Shown here: positions 15,524 through 24,369 of the stretch, one piece after another
How the letters are laid out: the number at the start of each line of letters is the position of its first letter
How positions within the stretch are numbered: position 1 is the stretch's first letter
Assembly: GCA_026225095.1 (NCBI GenBank)
Contig: JAMFSC010000233.1
Coordinates: 1 to 32,708, forward strand
Reading direction: 5' to 3'
Length of the DNA stretch: 32,708 nt
Source of the DNA: a bacterium
GTDB taxonomy: Bacteria; Acidobacteriota; Terriglobia; Terriglobales; Acidobacteriaceae
Position numbers and translations under genes: made by a program
The notes under the pieces: generated by a model
Databases searched by the model: none
Told to the model about the DNA's origin: nothing
The model's input: only the letters and a program-made list of their open reading frames with translations

Positions 15524-16549
15524 CTACCCAAACAGCCCCCGCAGCCCCGGCATCTCGATCCCGAAGTGCTCATAAGCCAGCCGCGTAGCCACCCGCCCCC
15601 GCGGCGTCCGATCCAGAAACCCGATCTGAATCAGAAACGGTTCATAGACCTCTTCCAACGCATCCTGTTCCTCCGCCAACGCCGCCGCCAGCGTGTTCAG
15701 ACCCACCGGTCCCCCATCGTACTTCTCGATGATCGTCCGCAGCAGCCGTCGGTCCAGCTCATCGAATCCATGCGCGTCCACCTCCAGCATCGCCAGCGCC
15801 GCCATGGCCACCTCCCGCGTAATCACCCCATCCGCCCGCACCTGCGCATAGTCCCTCACCCGCCGCAGCAGCCGGTTCGCAATCCTCGGTGTGCCCCGTG
15901 ACCGCATGGCAATCTCCGCCGCCCCATCCTGATCGATCGGCACCCCGATCACCTCGGCCGATCGCTCCACCACGAACCGCAGCTCGTCGACCGTATAGAA
16001 CTCCAGCCGCAGCAGAATCCCAAACCGGCTCCGCAGCGGAGAGCTCAGCAACCCCGGCCGCGTCGTCGCCGCCACAAACGTGAAGGGCTTGATCTCCATC
16101 ACGTGCGTCCGCGCGCTCGGCCCCGTCCCGATCATGATATCCAGCGTGTAGTCCTCGAGCGCCGTATACAGCTTCTCCTCGAGCACCGCCTGCAGCCGGT
16201 GAATCTCGTCCAGAAAAAGCACCTGCCGCTCCCGCAGGTTGGTCAAAATCGCCGTCAGATCCCCTTGAATCTGCAGTGCCGGGCCACTCGTCTGCTGATA
16301 CCCCACACCAAGCTCATTGGCGATAATCGTCGCCAGCGTCGTCTTCCCCAGCCCCGGAGGTCCAAACAACAGCACATGGTCCAGAGCCTCACCCCGGCTC
16401 TTCGCCGCCTCGAGCGCAATCGCCAGCTGCTCCTTGATCTTCTCCTGCCCAATAAACTCCGCCAGCCGCGTGGGCCGCAGCTTCAGCTCGAACTCTCCGT
16501 CGTCGTCCCCCCGCCGCCCGGAGACCAGCCGGTCCGCATCGTTGCTCAT
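15524..16549 (-). CDS. ruvB: Holliday junction branch migration ATPase RuvB
   Basis: RuvB is the hexameric motor that drives branch migration of Holliday junctions with RuvA during recombinational repair. The 341 residues match the family. Walker A is GPPGLGKT (63-70), Walker B is LFLDEIH with D114, sensor-1 is AATTRPG, and the arginine finger is in PLRSRFG. The C-terminal winged helix carries [16 protein letters not shown] 16549 follows GAGG about 10 nt upstream. No ruvA or ruvC is adjacent, so the ruv genes are split in this organism, at least relative to this window. Confidence 0.98.
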   Translation of the reverse strand: MSNDADRLVSGRRGDDDGEFELKLRPTRLAEFIGQEKIKEQLAIALEAAKSRGEALDHVLLFGPPGLGKTTLATIIANELGVGYQQTSGPALQIQGDLTAILTNLRERQVLFLDEIHRLQAVLEEKLYTALEDYTLDIMIGTGPSARTHVMEIKPFTFVAATTRPGLLSSPLRSRFGILLRLEFYTVDELRFVVERSAEVIGVPIDQDGAAEIAMRSRGTPRIANRLLRRVRDYAQVRADGVITREVAMAALAMLEVDAHGFDELDRRLLRTIIEKYDGGPVGLNTLAAALAEEQDALEEVYEPFLIQIGFLDRTPRGRVATRLAYEHFGIEMPGLRGLFG

Positions 16550-16613
16550 CCACTCACACCCTCTGCGCCGATGCTATCAGGGGCGATGCTTAGGCGAAAC
16601 TACCCGAGGCGAT

Positions 16614-18005
16614 TCAATCCCCCTCAAGCAGATCCAGCCCCCCAGCCCCCCGTCGCAAAATCCACAACACGCACCCATGCGGCGCCACGGACACCCCCTT
16701 CACCCCACCCAGCCGCCCCAGGTTCTTCCCCTCCCACACGTCCCTTACCCGATACCGCTCCCGCGTCAGCCCATACTTCTGAAAATCCACATCCATCGTG
16801 GCCGTCGCATCCCCGGTATTGAACACCGCCAGCGCCTTCTCCCCGCCCGGAAGATCCGCTGTCCAAACCACCACATCCCCCTCCCGCGAAACCTCACGGC
16901 TCGCCGTCGCCATCTGGTCCACCCGAATCACATCCCGATTCAGCAGCAGCGAAGTCGTATACCCATCGAGCATGGTCAGATTCGCCCCCAGGATCAGCGG
17001 AGACCGCGCCATTGACCAAAGGGTCACCTGCGTCCTTTCCTCTTCCGGAGTCAGCCTACTCTTCCGAGCCACCCCATCCCCCGGCGTAGGCCGCAGCTCT
17101 CCCAGCGGAAGCATATCCGCATCCGGCCAGTTCCCCGGTTTCGCATACTTCGCCCACGCGGCCACCCGGGCAAACTGGCTATAGACACTCTGCGGAAACG
17201 GCTTCTCCGACCTCCACACATCCCAGACATCATCCGAGATCCGCCACATCTGCCCCATCTCCCCAATCTCTGCCGCATGCTCCAACTGCGTCGGCCCCGG
17301 CGATAAGCTCAGCACAATCCCCCTCCCCGTCTTATCGATCGCCCGCCGAATCATCCGAATCTCATCCGCCTTGTAAGGGTGGTCCGAGATGCAGTCCACC
17401 TTCAGCAGGTCCACCCCCCATCCCGAGAACTGCCGCAGCAGCGAGTCGTAATAAGCCTGCCCCGCCGCATTATTCCGCACCCCCCAATTCGTCGGATCCC
17501 ACGGACACGCATCCCCCTGGTCCGCCACATCGACCGCATGAAACGCACTCCCCTCGACCGGCGTATTCGCCTTAACCGCCACCCGCGGAATCCCCCGCAC
17601 AATATGGATCCCGAACTTCAGCCCCACCGCATGAACATCCTTCCCAATCTGCTCGAACCCATGATCCCCGTCCGAAGATGGAAACCGCGCCGGAACCGGG
17701 ATATACCGGCCAAACCCATCGATCGCAAACCGAAGCGTCGCAGGCTTCGGCCGATCCTCCGGATTCTCCATAAACCACCCTTCGTCGATCACGGCATACT
17801 GCCACCCATAGGGCCGCAGCACCGCCGCCTGCACGGCAACATTGGCGCGAAACTCTGCCTCCGTAATCCGCAGCCCATAAGCGTCCCAGCTATTCCAGCC
17901 CATCGGCGGAGTGGCTGCAACCACCTGTCGCCGGACCTGTCCCCGAGCACTCCCCGCCAACGCCAATATCCCCAGCAAAACAGCTCCGAACCCGCGCATC
18001 CACAT
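16614..18005 (-). CDS. Secreted alpha-galactosidase-like glycoside hydrolase family 27 enzyme
   Basis: This enzyme is predicted to remove terminal alpha-linked galactose (or a related sugar) from saccharides outside the cytoplasm. It has 463 residues: a signal peptide about 1-22 (ending ARGQ), then a TIM barrel starting PPMGWNSWDAYG (33-44). The nucleophile is D204 in LLKVDCIS. The acid/base is D259 in WRISDD, at the usual R+4 position. GIHIVRGIPRVAV and GNWPDADMLPLG are further GH27 marks. Residues about 370-463 form the C-terminal beta domain. ATG 18005 has no Shine-Dalgarno, but TAACGT lies 7 nt upstream (- strand), consistent with a leaderless message; ATG 17999 is an alternative. A dispersed hairpin repeat lies just upstream. 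Specificity beyond family level is inferred. Confidence 0.92.
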   Translation of the reverse strand: MWMRGFGAVLLGILALAGSARGQVRRQVVAATPPMGWNSWDAYGLRITEAEFRANVAVQAAVLRPYGWQYAVIDEGWFMENPEDRPKPATLRFAIDGFGRYIPVPARFPSSDGDHGFEQIGKDVHAVGLKFGIHIVRGIPRVAVKANTPVEGSAFHAVDVADQGDACPWDPTNWGVRNNAAGQAYYDSLLRQFSGWGVDLLKVDCISDHPYKADEIRMIRRAIDKTGRGIVLSLSPGPTQLEHAAEIGEMGQMWRISDDVWDVWRSEKPFPQSVYSQFARVAAWAKYAKPGNWPDADMLPLGELRPTPGDGVARKSRLTPEEERTQVTLWSMARSPLILGANLTMLDGYTTSLLLNRDVIRVDQMATASREVSREGDVVVWTADLPGGEKALAVFNTGDATATMDVDFQKYGLTRERYRVRDVWEGKNLGRLGGVKGVSVAPHGCVLWILRRGAGGLDLLEGD

Positions 18006-18025
18006 GGCCGCAACGTTACCACATC

Positions 18026-18081
18026 GTCCTGCCGGACGGGCCCACTCCGCGTGGAGCGGTCACTTCGTGACGTGTATACCG
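18026..18081 (-). repeat. Dispersed 56-bp three-hairpin repeat, copy 2
   Basis: This inverted copy of the unit at 10229-10284 differs at three positions. It retains GTCC/GGAC (18026-18037), CCAC/GTGG (18042-18054) and GTCAC/GTGAC (18059-18071). It lies in the divergent gap between the GH27 gene and eutB, and would sit in or near the -35 region of the GH27 promoter. Confidence 0.85.
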
Positions 18082-18178
18082 GTCCCAGCGCTACCAAATC
18101 TGGAGGTCCTCCCGCTGGTCGGGACAACATTCCGTTGGGCAAGGGCTGAAGCACCATCCACACGACGAAGCGACCTGC

Positions 18179-18184
18179 TAGCGT
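18179..18184 (+). promoter_or_regulatory. Possible -10 box of a leaderless eutB message
   Basis: TAGCGT lies 8 nt before the eutB ATG, and no Shine-Dalgarno is present. The same hexamer sits 7 nt before the receptor gene's ATG at 24534. No recognisable -35 was seen. No cobalamin riboswitch was recognised in the gap upstream of eutB. Confidence 0.3.
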
Positions 18185-18192
18185 AGACACCA

Positions 18193-19554
18193 ATGCCCTT
18201 CGCCCACACCGTAGCCGGCACTCACTACGTCTTCCCCACCCTCGCCGACCTCCTCGCGAAGGCCACCCCCGCACGCTCCGGAGATCAACTCGCAGGCCTC
18301 GCCGCCGAATCCGCCCAGCACCGCGTCGCCGCCCAGATGGCCCTCGCCGACCTCCCCCTACGCCACTTCCTGTCGGACCCCATCATCCCCTACGAAACCG
18401 ACGAGATCAGCCGCCTCATCCTTGACACAGCCAACACCCCCAAGGCCCTCACCCGCCTCGAACCCATCCTCTCCCTCACCGTCGGCGAGTTCCGCGACTT
18501 CCTCCTCTCCGACAACGCCACCCCCGACCGCCTCGCCGACCTCGCCCCCGTCCTCATGCCCGAGATGGCCGCCGCCGTCTCCAAGCTCATGCGCCTCCAG
18601 GACCTCATCCTCGTCGCCGCCAAGATCCGCGTCGTCACCCGCTTCCGCACCACCATAGGCCTGCCCGGCCGCCTCTCCACCCGCCTCCAGCCCAATCACC
18701 CCACCGACGATCCCCAGGGAATCGCCGCCTCCATCCTCGACGGCCTGCTGCTCGGCTCCGGCGACGCCGTCATCGGAATCAACCCCGTCTCCGACAACGT
18801 CAACTCCGTCACCACCCTCCTCCACCTTATCGACCGAGCCCGCCAGCGCTTCGAGATCCCCACCCAAAGCTGCGTCCTCGCCCACATCACCACCCAGATG
18901 CAGGCCATCGAACAGGGAGCACCCCTCGACCTCCTCTTCCAGTCCATCGGTGGCACCGAGCTCACCAACACCAGCTTCGGCATCAACCTGTCGCTGATCG
19001 AAGAAGCCCACCAGATGGCCCACAGCCTCAACCGAGCCACCCATCCCAACCCCAATATCCTGTACTTCGAAACCGGCCAGGGCAGCGCCCTCTCCGCCAA
19101 CGCCCACCACAACGTCGACCAGCAAACCATCGAAGCCCGCGCCTACGCCGTGGCCCGAGCCTTCAACCCCATGCTCGTCAACTCCGTCGTAGGCTTCATC
19201 GGCCCCGAGTACCTCTACGACGGCAAGCAGATCCTCCGCGCCGGCCTCGAAGACCACCTCTGCGGCAAGCTCCTCGGCCTCCCCATGGGCGTCGACATCT
19301 GCTACACCAACCATGCCGAAGCCGACCAGGACGACATGGACACCCTCCTCACCACCCTCGGCCTCGCCGGCGTCAACTTCATCATGGGAGTCCCCGGAGC
19401 CGACGACATCATGCTCCACTACCAGAGCACCTCCTTCCACGACGCCCTCTACCTGCGCAAACTCCTCAACCTCCGCCCCGCCCCCGAGTTCGAAGCCTGG
19501 CTCCAATCCAACCGCCACCCCGAACTCTCCATCCAGTCCCTTCTCAACGCATGA
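18193..19554 (+). CDS. eutB: Ethanolamine ammonia-lyase large subunit
   Basis: With EutC and adenosylcobalamin, EutB converts ethanolamine to acetaldehyde and ammonia. The 453 residues equal the E. coli length. Expected active-site positions can be traced: R164-L-Q166 (STRLQPNHP), N197 (VIGINPVSD), E293 (YFETGQGS) and D368 (MGVDICYTNHAEAD). They correspond to E. coli R160, Q162, N193, E287 and D362. ATG 18193 has no Shine-Dalgarno but has a TAGCGT box 8 nt upstream. The stop overlaps the eutC start (ATGA). No shell-protein, acetaldehyde dehydrogenase or EutA reactivase genes are in the window, so the enzyme probably acts free in the cytoplasm, supplying nitrogen and possibly carbon. Confidence 0.97.
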   Translation: MPFAHTVAGTHYVFPTLADLLAKATPARSGDQLAGLAAESAQHRVAAQMALADLPLRHFLSDPIIPYETDEISRLILDTANTPKALTRLEPILSLTVGEFRDFLLSDNATPDRLADLAPVLMPEMAAAVSKLMRLQDLILVAAKIRVVTRFRTTIGLPGRLSTRLQPNHPTDDPQGIAASILDGLLLGSGDAVIGINPVSDNVNSVTTLLHLIDRARQRFEIPTQSCVLAHITTQMQAIEQGAPLDLLFQSIGGTELTNTSFGINLSLIEEAHQMAHSLNRATHPNPNILYFETGQGSALSANAHHNVDQQTIEARAYAVARAFNPMLVNSVVGFIGPEYLYDGKQILRAGLEDHLCGKLLGLPMGVDICYTNHAEADQDDMDTLLTTLGLAGVNFIMGVPGADDIMLHYQSTSFHDALYLRKLLNLRPAPEFEAWLQSNRHPELSIQSLLNA

Positions 19555-20339
19555 AACAGCTCATCCCAAAGCCCCTCAGCCTCCGCGACCTCACCCCCGC
19601 CCGCGTCTCCCTCACCCGCACGGGAGTAAGCCTCCGCACCCCCGAGATCCTCGACTTCTCCCTCTGCCACGCCCAGGCCCGCGACGCCGTTTACGCCACC
19701 CTCGCCATCCCATCCCTTCTCGAAGCCCTCCACCAGCGCCAGCTTGAAACCATCCTCGTCCACTCCGCCGCCCCCGACCGCCCCACCTACATCCGCCGCC
19801 CCGACCTCGGCCGCGCCCTCGCCCCCGAGTCCCTCGAACGCCTCCAACCCGCAGCCGGCCCCATCCCCCGCCTGACCATCATCCTCGCCGACGGCCTCTC
19901 CGCCCTCGCCACCAACCGCCACGCCATCGAGCTCCTCGACGCCCTCCTCCCAAAGCTCCAGCAGTTCTCCCTTACCCCAATCGTCCTGGCCGAGCAGGCA
20001 CGCGTAGCCCTCGGCGACCCCATCGGAGCCGCCCTCCAACCCCACCTCACCCTCATGCTCATCGGTGAGCGCCCGGGCCTCACCTCACCCGACTCCCTAG
20101 GAGCCTACATCACCTGGAATCCAATCAGGAATCCGCGCCCCAACATCACCGACGCCGACCGCAACTGCATCTCCAACATCCGCACCGAAGGCCTCGACTA
20201 CGCCACCGCCGCCAACCGCATCGCCTTCCTCTGCCGCGAAGCCCAGACGCGAGGCCTGAGCGGCACCGCTCTCAAGGAGGCGGCGGACACAGCATTTCCC
20301 TCAAATCCCGAATCCGCCGTGCCCGCCATCACTTCCTGA
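19551..20339 (+). CDS. eutC: Ethanolamine ammonia-lyase small subunit
   Basis: EutC binds adenosylcobalamin together with EutB and completes the lyase. The 262-residue protein is somewhat shorter than E. coli EutC (about 295), losing mainly N-terminal sequence. Family marks include TPARVSLTRTGVSLRTPEILDF near the start, DRPTYIRRPDLGR, the cofactor-side segment LTIILADGLSALATNRHA, and LMLIGERPGLTSPDSLGAYITW. NCISNIRTEGLDYATAANRI follows near the C-terminus. It overlaps eutB by 4 bp and is surely co-transcribed and coupled with it. It converges on the small secreted protein gene, with only 3 bp between stops. Confidence 0.96.
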   Translation: MKQLIPKPLSLRDLTPARVSLTRTGVSLRTPEILDFSLCHAQARDAVYATLAIPSLLEALHQRQLETILVHSAAPDRPTYIRRPDLGRALAPESLERLQPAAGPIPRLTIILADGLSALATNRHAIELLDALLPKLQQFSLTPIVLAEQARVALGDPIGAALQPHLTLMLIGERPGLTSPDSLGAYITWNPIRNPRPNITDADRNCISNIRTEGLDYATAANRIAFLCREAQTRGLSGTALKEAADTAFPSNPESAVPAITS

Positions 20340-20342
20340 AGT

Positions 20343-20819
20343 TCAGTTCTTGACGTTCATCGGAGCGGAATCAACGGCCTTCTTGCCCGAAATCCCCTCC
20401 ATCGCCGCCAGAATCCCGCGATACTCGTTCTTGTCGCACTGCATCGCCAGACCGCCCTTCTCATCTCCATTCGCCCACGTCGTTCCGATGTAGTGTTTCT
20501 TTGACTTGCTGAACATCATCAGCGCCCCAACCCCCAGCGAGATCACCGCCAGGCCAATCGCCGTCCCAATCCTACGGTGAACATCTTGCCCATAGGAGAC
20601 CTCTGTGATCGAGGAAGCTGGAATCACCACGTAGTCCTTCTTGGCCTGGTCATCGTACAACCGCACCTGCTTCGGCTCGATAAAGAGCCGAACCGCCATC
20701 CCGGACTTCAGCCCCGGAACCGAACCGCCATCATAGATCACCCTGTAGCTATTGGCCTCCGCCGCAAACGCACACGTCGGTATCAACAGGCAAAGAATTG
20801 CCACCAGAAAAACCTTCAT
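20343..20819 (-). CDS. Small secreted or membrane-anchored protein of unknown function
   Basis: This 158-residue protein has a clear signal peptide (about 1-19, MKVFLVAILCLLIPTCAFA). A compact beta-rich stretch at about 22-80 follows (YRVIYDGGSVPGLKSGMAVRLFIEP, then ITEVSYGQDVHRR). One likely membrane helix lies at about 84-103 (IGTAIGLAVISLGVGALMMF), and a lysine-rich segment plus a short C-terminal domain complete it. The beta-rich part recalls PH-like or lipid-associated folds seen in uncharacterised bacterial proteins, but I cannot assign a family. The start is supported by AAAAGGGG about 5 nt before the ATG and by a promoter at 20853-20880. Confidence 0.72.
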   Translation of the reverse strand: MKVFLVAILCLLIPTCAFAAEANSYRVIYDGGSVPGLKSGMAVRLFIEPKQVRLYDDQAKKDYVVIPASSITEVSYGQDVHRRIGTAIGLAVISLGVGALMMFSKSKKHYIGTTWANGDEKGGLAMQCDKNEYRGILAAMEGISGKKAVDSAPMNVKN

Positions 20820-20852
20820 CGGAACCCCTTTTTTTTGTTCAGTATGCCGAGA

Positions 20853-20880
20853 AGTATACGCGTCCGGGGGAAATCTACAA
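20853..20880 (-). promoter_or_regulatory. Sigma70-like promoter of the small secreted protein gene
   Basis: Read on the - strand, TTGTAG (20875-20880) and TATACT (20853-20858) are separated by 16 nt and lie 33 nt or more upstream of the ATG at 20819. The -10 is a near-consensus match and the -35 matches 4 of 6. A poly-A/G Shine-Dalgarno follows in the leader. Confidence 0.55.
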
Positions 20881-20912
20881 CGGTGCGGACAATCGCCTGC
20901 GCCCAGCGGTAA

Positions 20913-22526
20913 CTACTCCGCCGCACCGGCTGATTGTCGTTCGGTCTCCCGCGTCGCCAAAGGCTCTCCAAGGTCCGGAATAAACAGCCGGAACACCGTC
21001 CCCCCCGGCCCCCCCTCCACCCGCGGGAGGCTCCTCACCGTCAGCGTCCCCTGGTGCTTATCCACGATCTCCCGCGACACCCAAAGCCCAAGCCCCGTCC
21101 CCGTAATGCCCTTGGTCGAAAAGAACGGCTCGAAGATCCGCTTCAGCGTCGCCTCATCCATCCCCGAGCCGTTGTCCGCCACCGTAACCCGCACACCCCA
21201 CCGCCCAGTCCCCCAGTCATGCCCCGCCCTGGTCCGCAACCGCAGCACCCCACCCTCCGCCAGCGCGTCGATCGCATTCCCAATCAGGTTCACCAGCACC
21301 TGCCGAATCTCGCCGTCATGCACCAGGATCGGCGGGATCTCCCCAAACTCCCGCATCACCTCAATCTGCATCCGCCGCATCCGCGAGTCCAGCAGCGCCA
21401 GCACCGTCCCCAGCAGGTCATGGATATCCGCATGAGCCGTCTGCGTCGATCTCCGATAGAACCGCAGCGTCTGCACCGTGATCTGCGCCACCCGGTCCAG
21501 CTCCTTCTGCGCCAGCTCCAGAAACGTCCGCGCATCCTCCGGAAGCGCCGTCGCCCCTACGAGGTACAGGCAGTTCGTAATCGCCTCCAGCGGATTGTTG
21601 ATCTCATGCGCGATCGACGCCGCCAGCCGCCCCGCCACCGCCAGCTTCTCCGTCTGCCGCAGCACCTCCTCGCTCTTCTTCTGCAGCGTCACATCCACGA
21701 TGAACGCCGCCATCTGCCGATCCTCATCTGTCGACTCAGGATTCAGCAGCGCCACCCCGATCAGCACATCCACCGGCTGCCCCGAAGCCGTCATGCACAC
21801 CGCATCGAACGGCTCCCCCGCCACACTCGATCCCCCCGTCCCGGTCCGCTCCGGATCCTGATCCGACCCCCCATAAGCCGACTCCAACGTGGGACATAGC
21901 GAATCCAGCGTCACCCCACCCGCAACCATCGACCCATTCGCATACCCCAGCAGCCGTTCCACCGCGCCATTTGCATATACCACCCGCCCCGCCGAATCGC
22001 TGATCAGCAGCCCCAGCGGCATCGCCTCCACCAACCGGTGAAACCGCGCCTCGCTCTCCCGCAGCGCCATCTCCGCCGCCAGCTTGTTCTTCCGCGCCGC
22101 CGCCTCGCGCAATTCCCTTTCGATCGCCGGAACCAGCCGCACTAGATTCTGCTTGGTGACATAGTCCTGCGCACCCGCCCGCATCGACTCGACCGCCGTC
22201 TCCTCCGAGATCGCCCCCGACATCATGATGAACGGGATATCCAGCCCCGCCGTCTTCAGCATCTGCAACGCCGCCGGACCGCTGAAGCTTGGAAGGTTAT
22301 AGTCCGCCAACACAATATCCGGAAGGCCCTCCGATTGAAGAGCGTCCGACATCTCCGCCGGCGTCTCCACCCGCGTCGTCTGCGGCACAAAGCCATTCTG
22401 CCGAAGGTGTCGTTCCAGCAGGAACGCATCGTCGGCATTGTCTTCCACCAGAAGAACCTTCAGAGGCCGTGTTCCAGATCGAACTCCTGGTCGCGAAGCG
22501 CCCGACGCTCCTAGCTCGGGGGGCAT
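20913..22526 (-). CDS. Receiver-PAS-histidine kinase (hybrid with N-terminal REC domain)
   Basis: This 537-residue soluble signalling protein has a receiver domain at about 23-140 (acidic E28/D29, phosphoacceptor D75 in LADYNLP). A PAS domain follows at about 160-282 (RFHRLVEAMPLGLLISDSAG). The HisKA domain has H307 in LAASIAHEINNPLEAI, and a HATPase domain ends the protein (N-box LVNLIGNAIDAL, G1 ADNGSGMD, G2 GTGLGLW). All catalytic motifs look intact. There are no membrane segments, so it is cytoplasmic. An N-terminal REC on a kinase suggests it is switched by an upstream phosphodonor, most simply the kinase or regulator encoded before it. The ATG at 22526 overlaps the preceding gene by 16 bp, so translation is probably coupled. 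The final output target is not in the window. Confidence 0.93.
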   Translation of the reverse strand: MPPELGASGASRPGVRSGTRPLKVLLVEDNADDAFLLERHLRQNGFVPQTTRVETPAEMSDALQSEGLPDIVLADYNLPSFSGPAALQMLKTAGLDIPFIMMSGAISEETAVESMRAGAQDYVTKQNLVRLVPAIERELREAAARKNKLAAEMALRESEARFHRLVEAMPLGLLISDSAGRVVYANGAVERLLGYANGSMVAGGVTLDSLCPTLESAYGGSDQDPERTGTGGSSVAGEPFDAVCMTASGQPVDVLIGVALLNPESTDEDRQMAAFIVDVTLQKKSEEVLRQTEKLAVAGRLAASIAHEINNPLEAITNCLYLVGATALPEDARTFLELAQKELDRVAQITVQTLRFYRRSTQTAHADIHDLLGTVLALLDSRMRRMQIEVMREFGEIPPILVHDGEIRQVLVNLIGNAIDALAEGGVLRLRTRAGHDWGTGRWGVRVTVADNGSGMDEATLKRIFEPFFSTKGITGTGLGLWVSREIVDKHQGTLTVRSLPRVEGGPGGTVFRLFIPDLGEPLATRETERQSAGAAE

Positions 22527-22933
22527 TCGTTCAACACCAGCCAGTACATCCCAAGCTGCCGCGTCGCCTCGGCAAAGTCGTTGAAGTTCACAGGCTTGCG
22601 AATATAGCTGTTCACCCCAAGCTGGTAGCTCCGCACCACATCCCGCTCTTCGTCCGAAGACGTCAGCACCACGACCGGCAGCATCCGCGTCTCGGGAGCC
22701 TCGCGAATCCTCCGCAGAACCTCCAGCCCCTCCACCTTCGGCAGCTTCAGATCCAGCAAGATCACCTGCGGCTTGATCGGCTCCGCACCAAACAGCATCT
22801 CGATCGCCTCTGCCCCATCCCGAGCGACGCGCACATCATTGGCGATATTCGACTTGTTCAGCGCGCGGATCGTCAGCAGTTCGTGATCCGGGTCATCTTC
22901 CACCAATAAAATCATCTTATTTCCATCTACCAT
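22511..22933 (-). CDS. Single-domain response regulator (Rcp1-like)
   Basis: This 140-residue stand-alone receiver has no output domain. Acidic residues E12-D13-D14, phosphoacceptor D61 (ILLDLKLPKVEG), T91 (VLTSSD) and K113 (IRKPVNF) are present. The LDLKLPK and RKPVNF segments are typical of regulators that partner phytochrome- or CHASE-type kinases. ATG 22933 is preceded by AGGA 8 nt upstream, and that sequence overlaps the kinase stop codon region; the kinase ends 5 bp before. A longer in-frame start at 22993 lies inside the kinase gene and is rejected. It likely shuttles phosphate between the membrane kinase and the downstream REC-PAS-kinase. Confidence 0.93.
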   Translation of the reverse strand: MVDGNKMILLVEDDPDHELLTIRALNKSNIANDVRVARDGAEAIEMLFGAEPIKPQVILLDLKLPKVEGLEVLRRIREAPETRMLPVVVLTSSDEERDVVRSYQLGVNSYIRKPVNFNDFAEATRQLGMYWLVLNECPPS

Positions 22934-22938
22934 GGCAG

Positions 22939-24369
22939 CTATCCTAGCGTAAACCAGAACGTCGCGCCATGATTCACGACACTCTCGGCCCATATCCGGC
23001 CATGATGCCGGCGCACCACGCGCGCCACCGTCGCCAGGCCGATTCCTGACCCCTTGAAGTCCTTGTCCCCATGCAGCCGGTTGAATGCATTGAACAACTT
23101 ATCCGAATAAAACATATCGAAGCCCGCCCCGTTATCACGGACGAACCACGCATCCTTCTCCGCATCCCGGCCAAACTCCACCACCGGATGCTCCACCTTC
23201 GAACTGAACTTCACCGCATTCCCAAGCAGGTTTTCAAGCGCCACCTGGATCAACTTCGGATCCGCCGTCGCCGTCAGCCCCTGCTCAATCCGGAACTCGA
23301 TCGTCTTCTCCGGATTCTCATCCTTCAGATTCCCGACGATCGTCTCGGCCAGCCCGCTCAGGTCCACCTTGCTCCGCACAATCTCCGCCCGCGTAATCCG
23401 TGAAAGCTGCAGCAGCGAGTCGATCAACTGCCCCATCCGCTGCACGCCCGTCCGCACCCGCCGAATGTAGTCCCGCCCGACCCCGTCGACCACCTCCGCA
23501 TAATCTTCTTCCAGCGCCAGGCTGAACCCATCGATCGTCCGCAGCGGAGCCCTCAGATCATGCGACACCGAGTAGCTGAACGCCTCCAGCTCCCGGTTCG
23601 TCGTCTCCAGTTCGTTCGTCCTCTGCCGCACCCGCTCCTCAAGCGTCCTGTTCAGCAGACTCACCTCCGCCGCATTCTCCTCCGCCTTCCGACTCGCAAC
23701 CGCCAGCAACGCAGCCGTCGCCTCCGTCCTCACCCGCAGCGCACGTTCTCGCGCAAAGTAGCGGAACATCAGCACAATCAGCAGAAAGTCCAACGCACTC
23801 GCCAACCCGATCGTGAACCGCGCACTCCGCAGATTCGAGTTCGTCTGGCTCGTCCGCAGCGCCAGCAGACGTCGCTCCTCGGCCTCCATCTGGTCGGCCA
23901 GCGAACGCAGGTGGTCCATCTCCACCTTCCCCGTACCGCTCAGCACCATCGCCCGAACGCCGTTGGTATCGCTCTCTCCGCGCAGTGCGATGCCCTGCCC
24001 CAACAAATCCAGGCGCTGCCCAAGCACCGCCCGCATCTCTGTCAGCCGAGCCCTCTGCGAGGCATTGTCCGCAGTCAGCCTGCCGAACGCATCCAACTCC
24101 CCCGGAAGATCCCGCCGGGCGCTCTGGTAAGGCTCAAGATAGGCATCTTCGCCCGCGATCAGAAAACCCCGGCTCCCCGTCTCGGCATCCTTCGCCGAGC
24201 TCATGATCCGTTCCACCTGGTAGATCACCTGCCACGTGTGCTGAACCAACGCCTCGCTCTCCACCAGCACCTGCACCGAGTGAAACGCAAACCACGCGTT
24301 CATCGACACCACCACAATCGCTGCAAACAGAAGCGTCGGAATCAAGTTACGCTTGGTCTCGTTTCTCAT
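22939..24369 (-). CDS. Membrane histidine kinase with CHASE3 sensor domain
   Basis: This kinase has 476 residues from ATG 24369. TM1 is about 8-29, the periplasmic CHASE3 domain about 35-175 (DAETGSRGFLIAGEDAYLEPY is characteristic) and TM2 about 184-204. A coiled-coil linker spans about 225-262 (LLNRTLEERVRQRTNELE). HisKA carries H270 in FSYSVSHDLRAPLRTIDGF, and the HATPase has LENLLGNAVKFSS, DNGAGFDM and GSGIGLATV. The DHp/ATPase part resembles phytochrome-type kinases, which often pair with Rcp1-like regulators such as the one encoded next. The ligand is unknown. TACAAT (24382-24387 on +) lies 12 nt before the ATG and may be a -10 box; no good -35 was seen. It leads a three-gene phosphorelay operon. 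Confidence 0.93.
   Translation of the reverse strand: MRNETKRNLIPTLLFAAIVVVSMNAWFAFHSVQVLVESEALVQHTWQVIYQVERIMSSAKDAETGSRGFLIAGEDAYLEPYQSARRDLPGELDAFGRLTADNASQRARLTEMRAVLGQRLDLLGQGIALRGESDTNGVRAMVLSGTGKVEMDHLRSLADQMEAEERRLLALRTSQTNSNLRSARFTIGLASALDFLLIVLMFRYFARERALRVRTEATAALLAVASRKAEENAAEVSLLNRTLEERVRQRTNELETTNRELEAFSYSVSHDLRAPLRTIDGFSLALEEDYAEVVDGVGRDYIRRVRTGVQRMGQLIDSLLQLSRITRAEIVRSKVDLSGLAETIVGNLKDENPEKTIEFRIEQGLTATADPKLIQVALENLLGNAVKFSSKVEHPVVEFGRDAEKDAWFVRDNGAGFDMFYSDKLFNAFNRLHGDKDFKGSGIGLATVARVVRRHHGRIWAESVVNHGATFWFTLG

Noticed and set aside
18006..18192. Possible cobalamin riboswitch upstream of eutB
   Set aside because: No B12-box-like conserved core was recognised; the region is largely the dispersed hairpin repeat.
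18358..19518. 386-codon - strand open frame opposite eutB
   Set aside because: It is Gly/Val/Asp/Glu-rich shadow composition; eutB is certain on the other strand.
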